The position numbers were made by a program, and so were the translations under genes. Below the pieces are notes generated by a model that saw nothing but the letters and a program-made list of their open reading frames with translations, did no database searches and had not been told where the DNA came from. Positions 19,323 to 27,924 of a stretch of 64,000 bases of DNA are shown in pieces (position 1 is the stretch's first letter; each line of letters begins with the position of its first letter). Origin of the DNA: Proteobacteria bacterium UBA4457 (GTDB lineage: Bacteria; Pseudomonadota; Gammaproteobacteria; Ga0077536); NCBI GenBank assembly GCA_002390205.1, contig DGOV01000074.1, forward strand, positions 18,067 through 82,066, given 5' to 3'.

Positions 19323-20219
19323 ATGGCATTTACGCTATTAGAAGCACAGAAACACGCCAAAACTCCTCAGGAATTGGCTGTAGTAACAGAACTGGCCGCC
19401 GGTCAGCTTATGTCCGTTCTTCCTTTCCGCAATATTGAAGGCAACGGCCTTTTCTGGAAGAGAGAAGAAAGCCTGCCTGACGTAGGCTTCCGCAATTACA
19501 ATGGCTCTTTGGCCGAAAGCTATGCTGAGGTCTCTCAGCAATCTGAGAGCTTGAAGCTTTTTGGTGGCGACATCAAAGTAGACCGTGCCATTGTGGACCT
19601 TGAGGGCGCCGAGGCTAAAGCTTATCAAGTTCAATCTCGTGTCCGCGCTATGCGGATGGCTTGGGAGTCTCTCTTCATTAATGGCGATTCGAATCTCGCC
19701 CCTTCCGAATTTGACGGACTGGCGAAGCGCATCACCTCTGGCTCCTCTCAGTATTTTGAAAATGCTGGCAGCGCCGCTGCTCTTAGCCTTTCCAAGCTTG
19801 ACGAGCTGATTGATAACGTTGACGCACAAGGTGGTCAGAAGTATCTCATCATGTCAAAGTCAACTCGTCGTCATCTGAGTGCTCATGCTCGCGCCAATGG
19901 CCAGATTGAGATTACTCGCAACGAGTTTGGTTATCAGCAGATGGCCTATTCTGGCGTTCCCGTTCTTGAATTGGACCGCGATAACAAGAACGTTGCGATT
20001 CTTGATAGCAATCCTGCCGATCAAGACGTGTATTGCGTTTCTTTCGGAGCAGATCACCTTACTGGAATCCAGAATGGTGGTGTAGGCGTACGTGAGCTAG
20101 GAGAAAGCCACGATCAACCACAATTGATCACTAGAGTTGAATGGTACTGCGGACTTGCCCTCATCAATGGACGCGCAGCCGCTCGCTTGACAAACGTTGA
20201 CGCAACCGCATCCGTCTGA
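19323..20219 (+). CDS. Major capsid protein
   Basis: 298 residues. It follows the putative scaffold and is followed by a strong terminator, the usual context of a highly expressed coat gene. The N-terminal half has an exposed-loop-like stretch (G-N-G-L-F-W-K-R-E-E) and a helical V-R-A-M-R-M-A-W-E spine. The C-terminal half has F-G-A-D-H-L-T-G-I-Q-N-G and R-V-E-W-Y-C-G-L-A-L-I-N-G-R-A-A, closely resembling the end of HK97-fold coat proteins of marine phages. Its monomers should build the icosahedral shell. The codons look smooth and there is no frameshift. Confidence 0.8.
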   Translation: MAFTLLEAQKHAKTPQELAVVTELAAGQLMSVLPFRNIEGNGLFWKREESLPDVGFRNYNGSLAESYAEVSQQSESLKLFGGDIKVDRAIVDLEGAEAKAYQVQSRVRAMRMAWESLFINGDSNLAPSEFDGLAKRITSGSSQYFENAGSAAALSLSKLDELIDNVDAQGGQKYLIMSKSTRRHLSAHARANGQIEITRNEFGYQQMAYSGVPVLELDRDNKNVAILDSNPADQDVYCVSFGADHLTGIQNGGVGVRELGESHDQPQLITRVEWYCGLALINGRAAARLTNVDATASV

Positions 20220-20239
20220 TCAAGTCTATTCCGGACTCA

Positions 20240-20260
20240 GGGGGCTTTGCCCCCTTTTTT
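20240..20260 (+). terminator. Rho-independent terminator after the capsid gene
   Basis: GGGGGC, loop TTT, GCCCCC form a 6-bp GC stem followed by six T, just after the capsid stop codon. Confidence 0.9.
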
Positions 20261-20318
20261 AATGCAATCGGGTATTTCAAAGGAAGACTAAATAGTATAA
20301 ACGTCGCAGGAGGACGCA

Positions 20319-20504
20319 ATGTCTACCACTCTGGCTACACGCGGTTTAAATATTCCCGCATACGACTATGTGTCCAATACCTATACAGGTGACAACTTAA
20401 CACAAACTGTCTACCGTCGCAACGGATCTTCCGGGCCAATCGTTGCTACCTTAGACTACACTTATGACGGGAACAATAACGTCGTAACTATTACTAAAAC
20501 CTAA
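20319..20504 (+). CDS. Small hypothetical virion-region protein
   Basis: 61 residues with a strong AGGAGG ribosome site. Beta-rich and polar, with Y-T-Y-D-G-N-N-N-V-V-T-I near the C-terminus. No known domain. It sits in a run of small genes after the capsid terminator, which suggests a minor virion component. Confidence 0.6.
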   Translation: MSTTLATRGLNIPAYDYVSNTYTGDNLTQTVYRRNGSSGPIVATLDYTYDGNNNVVTITKT

Positions 20505-20514
20505 GGACTAAATT

Positions 20515-20835
20515 ATGCCATATTCATTTGATCCTTTAACAGGTTCTGTCAGTAAAAGCGGCAGTGGCCTGAGCAGTATTGGGGGAGCTATGACTAGCGC
20601 TATAATCCCTGATACTAACGATGCCTATGACATAGGTAGCGCTGAATACAAGATTCGCGATCTTTATGTCAGTGACACTACGATTTACACTGATAGCGGC
20701 ACCTTGAGTGTTGGCACGGCTGGAGTACCTGGTTCCGGCGATACGATCGTCAACGGCTCCGAATTGAAGGCTATCCTTGCTGATTGCTCGGATTTTGCTG
20801 AATTCAAGGCCAGGATCGCAGCGGCAGCTTTCTGA
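20515..20835 (+). CDS. Small fibre-like virion protein
   Basis: 106 residues, starting ten bases after the previous stop. The central I-P-D-T-N-x-A-Y-D-I-G-S-x-x-x-K-I-R-D-L-Y-V-S motif is a well-known element of cyanophage and pelagiphage tail-fibre proteins, here in a very short protein. The C-terminus is helical. A minor tail or head appendage role is inferred. Confidence 0.6.
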   Translation: MPYSFDPLTGSVSKSGSGLSSIGGAMTSAIIPDTNDAYDIGSAEYKIRDLYVSDTTIYTDSGTLSVGTAGVPGSGDTIVNGSELKAILADCSDFAEFKARIAAAAF

Positions 20836-20836
20836 T

Positions 20837-20845
20837 CGGTAATAT
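20837..20845 (+). promoter_or_regulatory. Possible extended -10 promoter
   Basis: CGGTAATAT followed by AGTATG lies just after a stop codon and 69 bases before the next ATG. It matches the promoter-like box before the riboswitch cassette (TGGTAATATAG). No -35 box is visible. Confidence 0.4.
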
Positions 20846-20913
20846 AGTATGTAACAGGTCTCGCTCTGGTAAGATCTTTACAATTCTCTATCTCTACATT
20901 CTAGGAGTTTAAC

Positions 20914-21252
20914 ATGGCCGCAAGAAGTACTGGTATTTTCCCAAGGGAGAATTTCAATCTTGACGCTGAACTGGAAATCACAACTTCCACTACAGCTGCC
21001 GCAGTAACACTGGCTAACGCCAAAACTATTCGCGTAATTGTCCTTGGCTTGTCAGGCGGTGACGCGACCGTAACCATTGGTGGCGAATCTCTGGTTATTG
21101 CCGAAGCTACAGATCTAGACAAGAATGGCGTGGGTATCGCTCATGTCCGTGGTGCGCTTTGTGACGCTGACAACAACGTGTCTTATGCCTTGAGCGCTGG
21201 AACCGTAGGCGGTGTCTTTTATGAGCTCGTCGACGGCCCTAGCCGAGGCTGA
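20914..21252 (+). CDS. Putative head-decoration-like small protein
   Basis: 112 residues, with TAGGAG upstream and a strong terminator downstream, so it is probably transcribed as a short unit. Composition is Ala, Thr, Gly and Val rich with alternating beta strands (V-T-I-G-G-E-S-L-V-I), as in small capsid decoration proteins. There is no signal peptide, membrane segment or Cys pair. The decoration role is inferred from size and position only. Confidence 0.5.
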   Translation: MAARSTGIFPRENFNLDAELEITTSTTAAAVTLANAKTIRVIVLGLSGGDATVTIGGESLVIAEATDLDKNGVGIAHVRGALCDADNNVSYALSAGTVGGVFYELVDGPSRG

Positions 21253-21276
21253 TTAGCTTAAACAAGTGAATACAAG

Positions 21277-21301
21277 AAGCCCCCCTTTAGGGGCTTTTTT
21301 T
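21277..21301 (+). terminator. Rho-independent terminator
   Basis: AAGCCCC and GGGGCTT flank a short loop and are followed by seven T, between the decoration-like gene and the collagen-like fibre gene. Confidence 0.9.
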
Positions 21302-21336
21302 ATACTATCGGCATCCTAGCTGGAGACAGAAATACT

Positions 21337-22566
21337 ATGATCCTATCATCCACTGACATTGTACGCATTCTAAAGGGAAGCGCGATTATCAGTGGATCTG
21401 CGCGGATCACTATAGTCGAGAAAAAACCTATTTTCAGTGGGGCAGAAGGGCTTTTTCTTTATGTGGAAGAGTTCCCCGCCTTAGAAGAGTTTGAAGCAAC
21501 CTGGAAGATTTGGATAGAATCAGACGGAAGCGAGTTAGATGATTTAGTTATCAAAGAGATGGGAGAGTTGCTCCCTAACTTTAGGGTAAAGCCAGGACTT
21601 ATACTAGAGGCTTGCGTAACCGATTTTAGATCTAATGAGACTGTTGCTAGGCCATTGCCTTCGACCGATCTCGTCTCGATACCTGAATCAGTGTGGACTG
21701 AAAAATCTGAGCAGCGTTTTGCTGAATTGGCCCAAGACATTCAAGACAGGATGTTGCTCGTCAATTCAGGTAGGGCTGGATCCAACGGAGCTGATGGTAA
21801 GGATGGAGTGCCGGGTCCCCCCGGGGCTGCTGGCCGTGATGGCAAGGATCTACTTGCCAGTAATGCCGTTCTCGATAATCTCAAAGATGTTAAGATTGCG
21901 GACAGAATACCGCTCAAGAAAAGCCAAGTACTTACATACGACGGTTCTCAATGGACTAACTTATATATCCCTCAATTAACCTCTTCCTCCGGAGGTGGCG
22001 GGTCTTCTACCGTAGTCACTGGTGGGAGCGGCACAACGATTTCTTGGATCGAGCACGGCGAGACAGGAGAACCTCATGATCGCAAATTCCATGTAAACAA
22101 TACCGACATAGCGCTGGTCACTCAGTTTCATGTTAGCAAAGCGAATGAAGCTGGAAATGACGTCGAATTACTCCTCGAAGCGATACTACCTATAAGTGGG
22201 CAAATTTACTTAACGCAAGCTAGTGATTCCTCTCAGGCCCATTTATTCTCAATTACTAGCTATTCTGAGACCACCGATGGTTTTCTTCTCGTTGTCGCTC
22301 ATGTCGAAACTCCCGGGCCTGAAACGCAGTTAGCAGAAAATCAAGCGTATAACTTTCTTTTTCTTTCCTCTTCAAGCGTATCAGGAGGTATCCCCGAAGC
22401 CCCTCAAGACGGTGGTTATTATGTTCGGAGAAATGGGGCATGGGTTAATCTTAGTGTCGCGCTGGGCGCATTTGACAACCGCGACTTCGATGGAGGTGAC
22501 CTGGCCGCCGGTACATCTGACTCGATTGATAATGCACCATTGGATGGCGGAAACTTTACGACCTAA
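21337..22566 (+). CDS. Collagen-like tail fibre with DGG tail
   Basis: 409 residues. The N-terminal ~140 residues are a mixed alpha/beta domain unlike the sister fibres. Residues about 148-168 are collagen-like G-x-y triplets (G-A-D-G-K-D-G-V-P-G-P-P-G), which usually form a trimeric stalk. A DVK-type repeat, a Gly/Ser linker and a beta-rich domain follow. The C-terminus carries D-G-G-D-L and D-G-G-N-F motifs shared with other fibres. It probably acts as a trimeric appendage; the N-terminal domain is not recognised. Confidence 0.65.
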   Translation: MILSSTDIVRILKGSAIISGSARITIVEKKPIFSGAEGLFLYVEEFPALEEFEATWKIWIESDGSELDDLVIKEMGELLPNFRVKPGLILEACVTDFRSNETVARPLPSTDLVSIPESVWTEKSEQRFAELAQDIQDRMLLVNSGRAGSNGADGKDGVPGPPGAAGRDGKDLLASNAVLDNLKDVKIADRIPLKKSQVLTYDGSQWTNLYIPQLTSSSGGGGSSTVVTGGSGTTISWIEHGETGEPHDRKFHVNNTDIALVTQFHVSKANEAGNDVELLLEAILPISGQIYLTQASDSSQAHLFSITSYSETTDGFLLVVAHVETPGPETQLAENQAYNFLFLSSSSVSGGIPEAPQDGGYYVRRNGAWVNLSVALGAFDNRDFDGGDLAAGTSDSIDNAPLDGGNFTT

Positions 22567-22595
22567 GGAATACTAATGAGATCAACGGAGTAGTC

Positions 22596-24203
22596 ATGCC
22601 AGTCCCTTCACCCAGGAATGCAGTAAAACCGGCAAGGGGCAATTACAGTGACCTGCTGACTAATGTTTCGTCTTTAAAAGATGGAGAGATTTGTTACGCA
22701 GTCGATCAGGATCAACTATATGTAAACGAAAGTGGAACACTCGTTCCGGCTGGTGTCACCGTAGGAGGCGTTCAAACTGTTACTGGCAATAAAACCTTTT
22801 CGGGCGATGTAGACTTAACTGGAACTTTCAAGATAGATTCTACAGCTGTTACTGCTACAGCTTCTGAGTTGAACTATACTGGTGACCTCGGAACTTTTAC
22901 GGGTTCTACTATCGCTGATAATTCTGATGTAAAAGTTGCTTTACAGTCGATAGAAACAGCGGTCGAAAGTGGTGGTGGTGGTAGTGGTGGTGGATCTTTG
23001 ACCGCCGACGATGCCGGGACAGCTAACTATTCGTCTGGGACAATTAATATACTAGGCGACACTGGCCTGAGTACTACAGCTAGCGGCAATACCCTAAATA
23101 TTGACCTTGATGACACGGCTGTTACGGCGGCTCCTTATGGAGCGGCTGGAGCGGTTGCGACTTTCACCGTAGATGCCCAGGGGCGATTAACTGCTGCTTC
23201 TGATACTGCAATCAGTGTTACGCACGATCAAGTCTCCGACTTTGACTCCGGGGTTCAGGATAATCGGCTAGATCAGATGGCAGCCCCTACGGGCGCTGTA
23301 GGCATGAACGGTCAAAAAATAACTGGCTTAGCGGATCCGACATCTGATCAAGATGCGGCGACGAAGTCCTACGCAGATGCCCTTGTTTCAGGGCTTGATA
23401 TCAAGAAATCAACAAGGGTTGCTACTACAACTAATATTGCATTAAGCAACACTCAGACTGTTGATAACATATCTTTGGTTGCTGGTGATAGAGTTTTAGT
23501 TAAGGATCAGACAGACGAGTCTGAAAATGGTATTTATGACGTAGTTTCAGCAGGAAATTGGACTCGTTCTTCTGATGCAGACAATACTCCTTCGGGAGAA
23601 GTGACGTCCGGCATGTTTACATTCGTAGAAGACGGCGACACTAGCGCTGGAATTGGCTATGTGTTGGTCACGCCTGATCCTATAATCCTTGGAACAACCG
23701 ACCTCGCTTTTACTCAGTTCTCTGAGATTGGTGCCGTAACGGCAGGAAACGGCCTTACTAAAACAGGCCAAACCTTAGATGTAGGCACTGCTGACAGTGG
23801 GCGAATCGTAGTCAATGCTGACAATATAGATCTTGCGGTTAGCGGCGTAAATTCTGGAACCTATAACGGCCTCACCGTTGATACCTATGGTCGAACCACT
23901 GGCTTCTCTCAGCCCACTACGCTTGCTGGATACAGCATCACAGATGCTCAGAGCCTGGACGCTACCTTAACCGCACTGGCTGGAGTGACTGTAGCGGCAG
24001 ATGAGCTAATTTACGCTACAGGCGAAGACGCTTTCTCGACTACTAGCCTGACCACTTTTGGTCGTAGTCTGTTAGACGACGCAACTGCTTCTGATGCTCG
24101 TACTACCCTAGGGCTAGGAAGTATTGCGACCCAGGAGGCCTCTGACGTAGCAATTACCGGAGGATCAATTGACAACATTACAATAGATGGTGGAACTTAT
24201 TGA
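22596..24203 (+). CDS. Tail fibre with conserved N-terminal module
   Basis: 535 residues. The start M-P-V-P-S-P-R-x-x-x-x-P-A-R-G-N-Y-S-D-L is nearly identical to that of the 14180 gene, so the two share an attachment end. A Gly/Ser linker is followed by beta-helix-like tail segments (A-A-T-K-S-Y-A-D-A, G-D-R-V-L-V-K-D-Q-T, S-R-S-L-L-D-D-A-x-A) widespread in phage fibres. It ends with I-D-G-G-T-Y, a minimal form of the DGG motif. Host recognition or fibre shaft role is likely. Confidence 0.75.
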   Translation: MPVPSPRNAVKPARGNYSDLLTNVSSLKDGEICYAVDQDQLYVNESGTLVPAGVTVGGVQTVTGNKTFSGDVDLTGTFKIDSTAVTATASELNYTGDLGTFTGSTIADNSDVKVALQSIETAVESGGGGSGGGSLTADDAGTANYSSGTINILGDTGLSTTASGNTLNIDLDDTAVTAAPYGAAGAVATFTVDAQGRLTAASDTAISVTHDQVSDFDSGVQDNRLDQMAAPTGAVGMNGQKITGLADPTSDQDAATKSYADALVSGLDIKKSTRVATTTNIALSNTQTVDNISLVAGDRVLVKDQTDESENGIYDVVSAGNWTRSSDADNTPSGEVTSGMFTFVEDGDTSAGIGYVLVTPDPIILGTTDLAFTQFSEIGAVTAGNGLTKTGQTLDVGTADSGRIVVNADNIDLAVSGVNSGTYNGLTVDTYGRTTGFSQPTTLAGYSITDAQSLDATLTALAGVTVAADELIYATGEDAFSTTSLTTFGRSLLDDATASDARTTLGLGSIATQEASDVAITGGSIDNITIDGGTY

Positions 24204-24251
24204 TTAGGAAGACTAGCGGGATCGCCTAGATAGGCACGACAGGATCGCCAC

Positions 24252-27023
24252 ATGGCAAACACCGTTAAGTTGAAGCGTTCAGCAGTACAAGGCAACGCTC
24301 CGTCTACAACAGATTTAGCGCTAGGAGAGCTTGGCCTGAATACCTATGACGGTAAGCTTTTCATGAAGAAAGACGATGGCACAGAGGCCATTGTGGAGAT
24401 TGGAGCTGGTGGCACAGAACTGGCTTCGGACACTTCGCCTCAGCTAGGAGGTGACTTGGACATGAATTCCAATTTTATCTCCAGTGGTATTCTTGGTGTC
24501 AAAAACGAGGGGACTCAGTCAGAAATTCGCCTCTATTGTGAATCAAGCAATGCACATTATGCTGCTATCAAAGCTCCTCTTCATAGCAACTTTAGTGGCG
24601 ATATTACCTTTACGATGCCTGCAACGGATGGCAGTGCAAATCAAGTCCTCAAGACTGACGGTAGCGGAAACCTTGGTTGGGTAAGTCAAAGTGGTGGTGG
24701 TGGGGGTGGTGCTGCTAGCTCTGTTAGCAATGACACTGGACATCTTTATATCGTTAATGCCACTGGAAACGACGACAGTAATATTTATATTCAGGCGGTG
24801 TCTGGTGAAAACTCTATTGTTTGTCTTGATGATAGTTCTGTAAGGCTTTATTATGATAATGCTTTAAAACTAGAGACAACTTCTACTGGTTTTAGTGTTA
24901 CAGGAACAGCATTGGGAAATTTCAAAGTAAATGATGACAATTTTCTAACAGCAGGAACTGGAAATGATTTCCAAATTTATCATGATGGCACTGCAACTTA
25001 TCTAGAGAATAATACAGGAAATGTTTATATTAGAAACAATGTAGACGACGTGGATGGTGGCAATATTTATATTCAGGCGGTGTCGGGTGAAAACTCTATT
25101 GTTTGTTTTGACAACAGTAGTGTAAGGCTTTATTATGATAATGCTTTAAAATTAGAAACAACGTCGTCTGGGTTTAATGTCACGGGAACTGGGGTAGGAA
25201 ACTTTAAGGCAGATGATAATGAGTTTCTAACAGCAGGAACTGGTGATGATTTCCAGATCTATCATGATGGCACTGCAACTTATCTAGATAATGATACAGG
25301 ACATATTTACATTAGAAACAATGTAGACGACGGCGATGGCGGTAATATTTACATCCAGGCATTGTCTGGCGAGAATTCTATTATTTGTTACGATGATAGT
25401 TCTGTAAGGCTTTATTATGATAATGCTTTGAAATTAGAAACAACGTCGTCTGGAGTTAATATTCCAGGAACCTTAACTGTTGGCGTTCTTAATTTTCCAG
25501 ATGGTAATGAGTTAACTTTTGGGGCTAGTAATGATTTTCAGATTTACCATGATGGTGGAACAGGAACCGAGACCAATGATACTTTCCTGGATAACAATAC
25601 AGGTGACCTTTGGATTAGAAATAATGTAGACGACGATGATGGCGGTAATATCTACATTCAGGCCAAAGCTGGTGAATATTCTATTGTTTGTCACGATGAT
25701 GGCGCTGTAAGGTTTTATTATGATAATGGTTTAAAACTAGAGACAACATCGTCTGGATTCAATGTTGCAGGAACCGGTGTTGGCAATTTCAAGGCAGATG
25801 ACAACGAATTTTTAACAGCAGGAACCGGGGATGATCTTCAAATCTATCATGATGGAACTGATACTTTCTTAGATAATGACACAGGTCGACTTTACATCAG
25901 AAACAACGTAGCAGCAGATGTAGGTGGAGATATTAGTATTCAAGCTAAATCTGGTGAAAACTCTATATTCTGTTCAGATGATGGCGCTGTAAGTCTTTAT
26001 CACGATGCCTCTTTAAAACTTCAAACATCATCTAGTGGTTTCAATGTTACAGGAACTGGTTTTGGTAATTTTAAAGCAGATGATAATGAATTTTTAACCG
26101 CAGGAACTGGTGATGACTTTCAGATTTATCACAATGAGACTAACACTTTCTTAGATAATGATACAGGACATATTTACATTAGAAACAACGTAGCAGCAGA
26201 TGTAGGTGGTAATATTTACATCCAGGCTAAGTCCGGTGAAAACTCTATTTCTTGTTTTGACGACGCTGGAGTAACTCTTTATTATGATAATGCTACAAAA
26301 TTAGCGACAACTTCTGATGGAGTTACTGTTACTGGAAATCTTGATATGTCTGGTGACAATCAAAAGATATTACTTGGAACTGATAATGACTTTGAAGCCT
26401 ATCACGATGGGACCAATACCTACTTAGACAATGATACCGGTGATCTTTTTATCAGGAACAACGTTGCTGCAGATGTAAGCGGAGATATTCATATTCAAGC
26501 TAAGTCTGGTGAAGAGAGTATTGTTTGTAATGATGATAGTAGTGTACAACTTTATAACAATAATGTTCTAAGGTTAAATACGTCAACAAGTGGAGTTACT
26601 GTTGCTGGAACAGTAAGTGCTACTGGGTTAGACCTTTCTGGGATGTTGTCTGAGGGGGCTAATATAACTGCAGGAAAGTTAAGTGCTAATACTAACATTG
26701 ATCTTGAGAATGGAATGGTTCATTTGTTCACTACGACAGAAACTGCAACCTCAACACCAAATATAAGATTTAGTTCTAGTTCTTCTCTTAATAGTAGTAT
26801 GGCGATCGGCGATGCAGTTACTGTTGCCTTGATATCAAAAACAGCGGCTGCAGGGTACTCTGCTCAATTGCAAATTGATGGTACCAGCGTAACTGAAGAA
26901 TGGTTAGGTGGATCTGCTCCAAGTACTGGTGGATCAGGTGGGTATGATGTTTATACATATAATATAATCAAAACAGCCGATGCAACTTTCCTTGTATTGG
27001 CAAACTTAGTAAACTTTGCTTAG
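24252..27023 (+). CDS. Repeat-built tail fibre
   Basis: 923 residues. The N-terminus has L-A-L-G-E-L-G-L-N-T-x-D-G-K-L-F-M-K-K-D, a widespread cyanophage fibre start. Residues about 160-790 are tandem copies of an ~90-residue unit with F-Q-I-Y-H-D-G, L-x-N-x-T-G-x-x-Y-I-R-N-N-V, I-Y-I-Q-A-x-S-G-E-x-S-I and L-Y-Y-D-N-x-x-K-L-E-T-T-S. These probably form a triple beta-helical shaft. A different ~100-residue C-terminal domain follows and may be the tip or trimerisation part. Copies are similar at DNA level, so unequal recombination could change fibre length. Confidence 0.75.
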   Translation: MANTVKLKRSAVQGNAPSTTDLALGELGLNTYDGKLFMKKDDGTEAIVEIGAGGTELASDTSPQLGGDLDMNSNFISSGILGVKNEGTQSEIRLYCESSNAHYAAIKAPLHSNFSGDITFTMPATDGSANQVLKTDGSGNLGWVSQSGGGGGGAASSVSNDTGHLYIVNATGNDDSNIYIQAVSGENSIVCLDDSSVRLYYDNALKLETTSTGFSVTGTALGNFKVNDDNFLTAGTGNDFQIYHDGTATYLENNTGNVYIRNNVDDVDGGNIYIQAVSGENSIVCFDNSSVRLYYDNALKLETTSSGFNVTGTGVGNFKADDNEFLTAGTGDDFQIYHDGTATYLDNDTGHIYIRNNVDDGDGGNIYIQALSGENSIICYDDSSVRLYYDNALKLETTSSGVNIPGTLTVGVLNFPDGNELTFGASNDFQIYHDGGTGTETNDTFLDNNTGDLWIRNNVDDDDGGNIYIQAKAGEYSIVCHDDGAVRFYYDNGLKLETTSSGFNVAGTGVGNFKADDNEFLTAGTGDDLQIYHDGTDTFLDNDTGRLYIRNNVAADVGGDISIQAKSGENSIFCSDDGAVSLYHDASLKLQTSSSGFNVTGTGFGNFKADDNEFLTAGTGDDFQIYHNETNTFLDNDTGHIYIRNNVAADVGGNIYIQAKSGENSISCFDDAGVTLYYDNATKLATTSDGVTVTGNLDMSGDNQKILLGTDNDFEAYHDGTNTYLDNDTGDLFIRNNVAADVSGDIHIQAKSGEESIVCNDDSSVQLYNNNVLRLNTSTSGVTVAGTVSATGLDLSGMLSEGANITAGKLSANTNIDLENGMVHLFTTTETATSTPNIRFSSSSSLNSSMAIGDAVTVALISKTAAAGYSAQLQIDGTSVTEEWLGGSAPSTGGSGGYDVYTYNIIKTADATFLVLANLVNFA
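24745..26590 (+). repeat. Tandem ~265-285 bp coding repeats
   Basis: Six to seven imperfect copies of a unit inside the fibre gene, recognisable by recurring TTTATTATGATAATGC and ATTTATCATGATGG-type strings. Neighbouring copies near 24960-25440 are the most alike, suggesting recent duplication or conversion there. Confidence 0.75.
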
Positions 27024-27031
27024 AGGTAACC

Positions 27032-27685
27032 ATGTCACCACCGCTTACAATGCTAGGGATGTCTGGCCCCGTCAGTACGCTCTCTTCCGCAGTAGCCGAA
27101 GCAGGAGGGACTGGAACAGCTCAGGTCAGTTTTAAATATCACATGTACGGTGCCGACATGGGTACTGTTTACCTCTACTGGGAAAGCGGTAGTACATATA
27201 CATTGCTTTGGTCGAAGGCCGGTCAACAGCATACGGGGCACACTTACCCCTGGACCGTAGGAAATAGCAGCACTACCTTAAACGGAAAGGCGGGAGAAAC
27301 GGGAAAACTTGTTTTGGTCTATTTTAAGGGTGCGAATAAAGGGTATAGAGGTGATGCAGCTTTTTGCGAAATCGAGCTATCAAGAAGCACTGGTTCCACG
27401 GTTGGCCTTAGTGGCGCTCCTCTTTGGAAAACCACTGCTTCGAATTCATCGGTATCGAGCTTGACTTCCGCTAGATCCAGGAGTGCCACAAGTACAGTCT
27501 CAGCTAACTCCAATAGTACTTGGTCTTATGATGCCGGCGGACCTACTCCAAGTGCTAACACTGGACCAGATAAACATCACAACAATCTTGATTACTGGGA
27601 TTACATTTATTTTGAAGCCTCAGGCACCACGAGTAGTGCTGATAGGTACTATACGATGAGAACTGCGAACTCTTACACTCTTTAG
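27032..27685 (+). CDS. MAM-like lectin-fold tail protein
   Basis: 217 residues with an AGAGGT ribosome site. Residues about 25-120 read like a MAM/concanavalin domain: F-K-Y-H-M-Y-G-x-x-M-G-x-V-Y-L-Y, L-L-W-S-K-x-G-x-Q, V-L-V-Y-F-K-G, then G-D-A-A-F-C-E-I-E-L. The remainder is Ser/Thr/Asn rich and low complexity. Such folds bind sugars or proteins on surfaces. It follows the repeat fibre by 8 bases, so it may be a separate tip or adhesin subunit. Confidence 0.6.
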   Translation: MSPPLTMLGMSGPVSTLSSAVAEAGGTGTAQVSFKYHMYGADMGTVYLYWESGSTYTLLWSKAGQQHTGHTYPWTVGNSSTTLNGKAGETGKLVLVYFKGANKGYRGDAAFCEIELSRSTGSTVGLSGAPLWKTTASNSSVSSLTSARSRSATSTVSANSNSTWSYDAGGPTPSANTGPDKHHNNLDYWDYIYFEASGTTSSADRYYTMRTANSYTL

Positions 27686-27689
27686 GAAT

Positions 27690-27860
27690 ATGTCATTCGA
27701 TACTCTATTCAACCTAAATCATCAGCTGGGTGATGAAAACCCACAAGATGATTTTGAAGTCATTCAGTCAATGACAAAAGAAGAATCGCTTGCCTATATT
27801 GATGCAGAAGGAACAATCACAACAGAGGAGATCCTTGCTCTAGCGGATCAATTGAGGTAA
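27690..27860 (+). CDS. Small acidic hypothetical protein
   Basis: 56 residues, acidic, with TTTAGGA just before the ATG and starting 4 bases after the previous stop. It has a helical C-terminus (T-T-E-E-I-L-A-L-A-D-Q-L-R). No known domain. The tight spacing suggests coupling to the MAM-like gene. Confidence 0.6.
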   Translation: MSFDTLFNLNHQLGDENPQDDFEVIQSMTKEESLAYIDAEGTITTEEILALADQLR

Positions 27861-27924
27861 TACGGAAAAGCTACTTCGGAATCCTAAGAAGCGATTGAAT
27901 CAGCTCTTTCTTCTACTAAGTATC

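Noticed and set aside
19338..19829. A 163-residue leftward open frame antisense to the capsid gene
   Set aside because: It lies wholly inside the well-supported capsid gene, has no ribosome site, and its length follows from capsid codon use.
24745..26590. Regularly spaced repeats that might be a CRISPR array
   Set aside because: The repeats are long, in frame and inside an intact fibre gene, and there is no short constant repeat with unique spacers.
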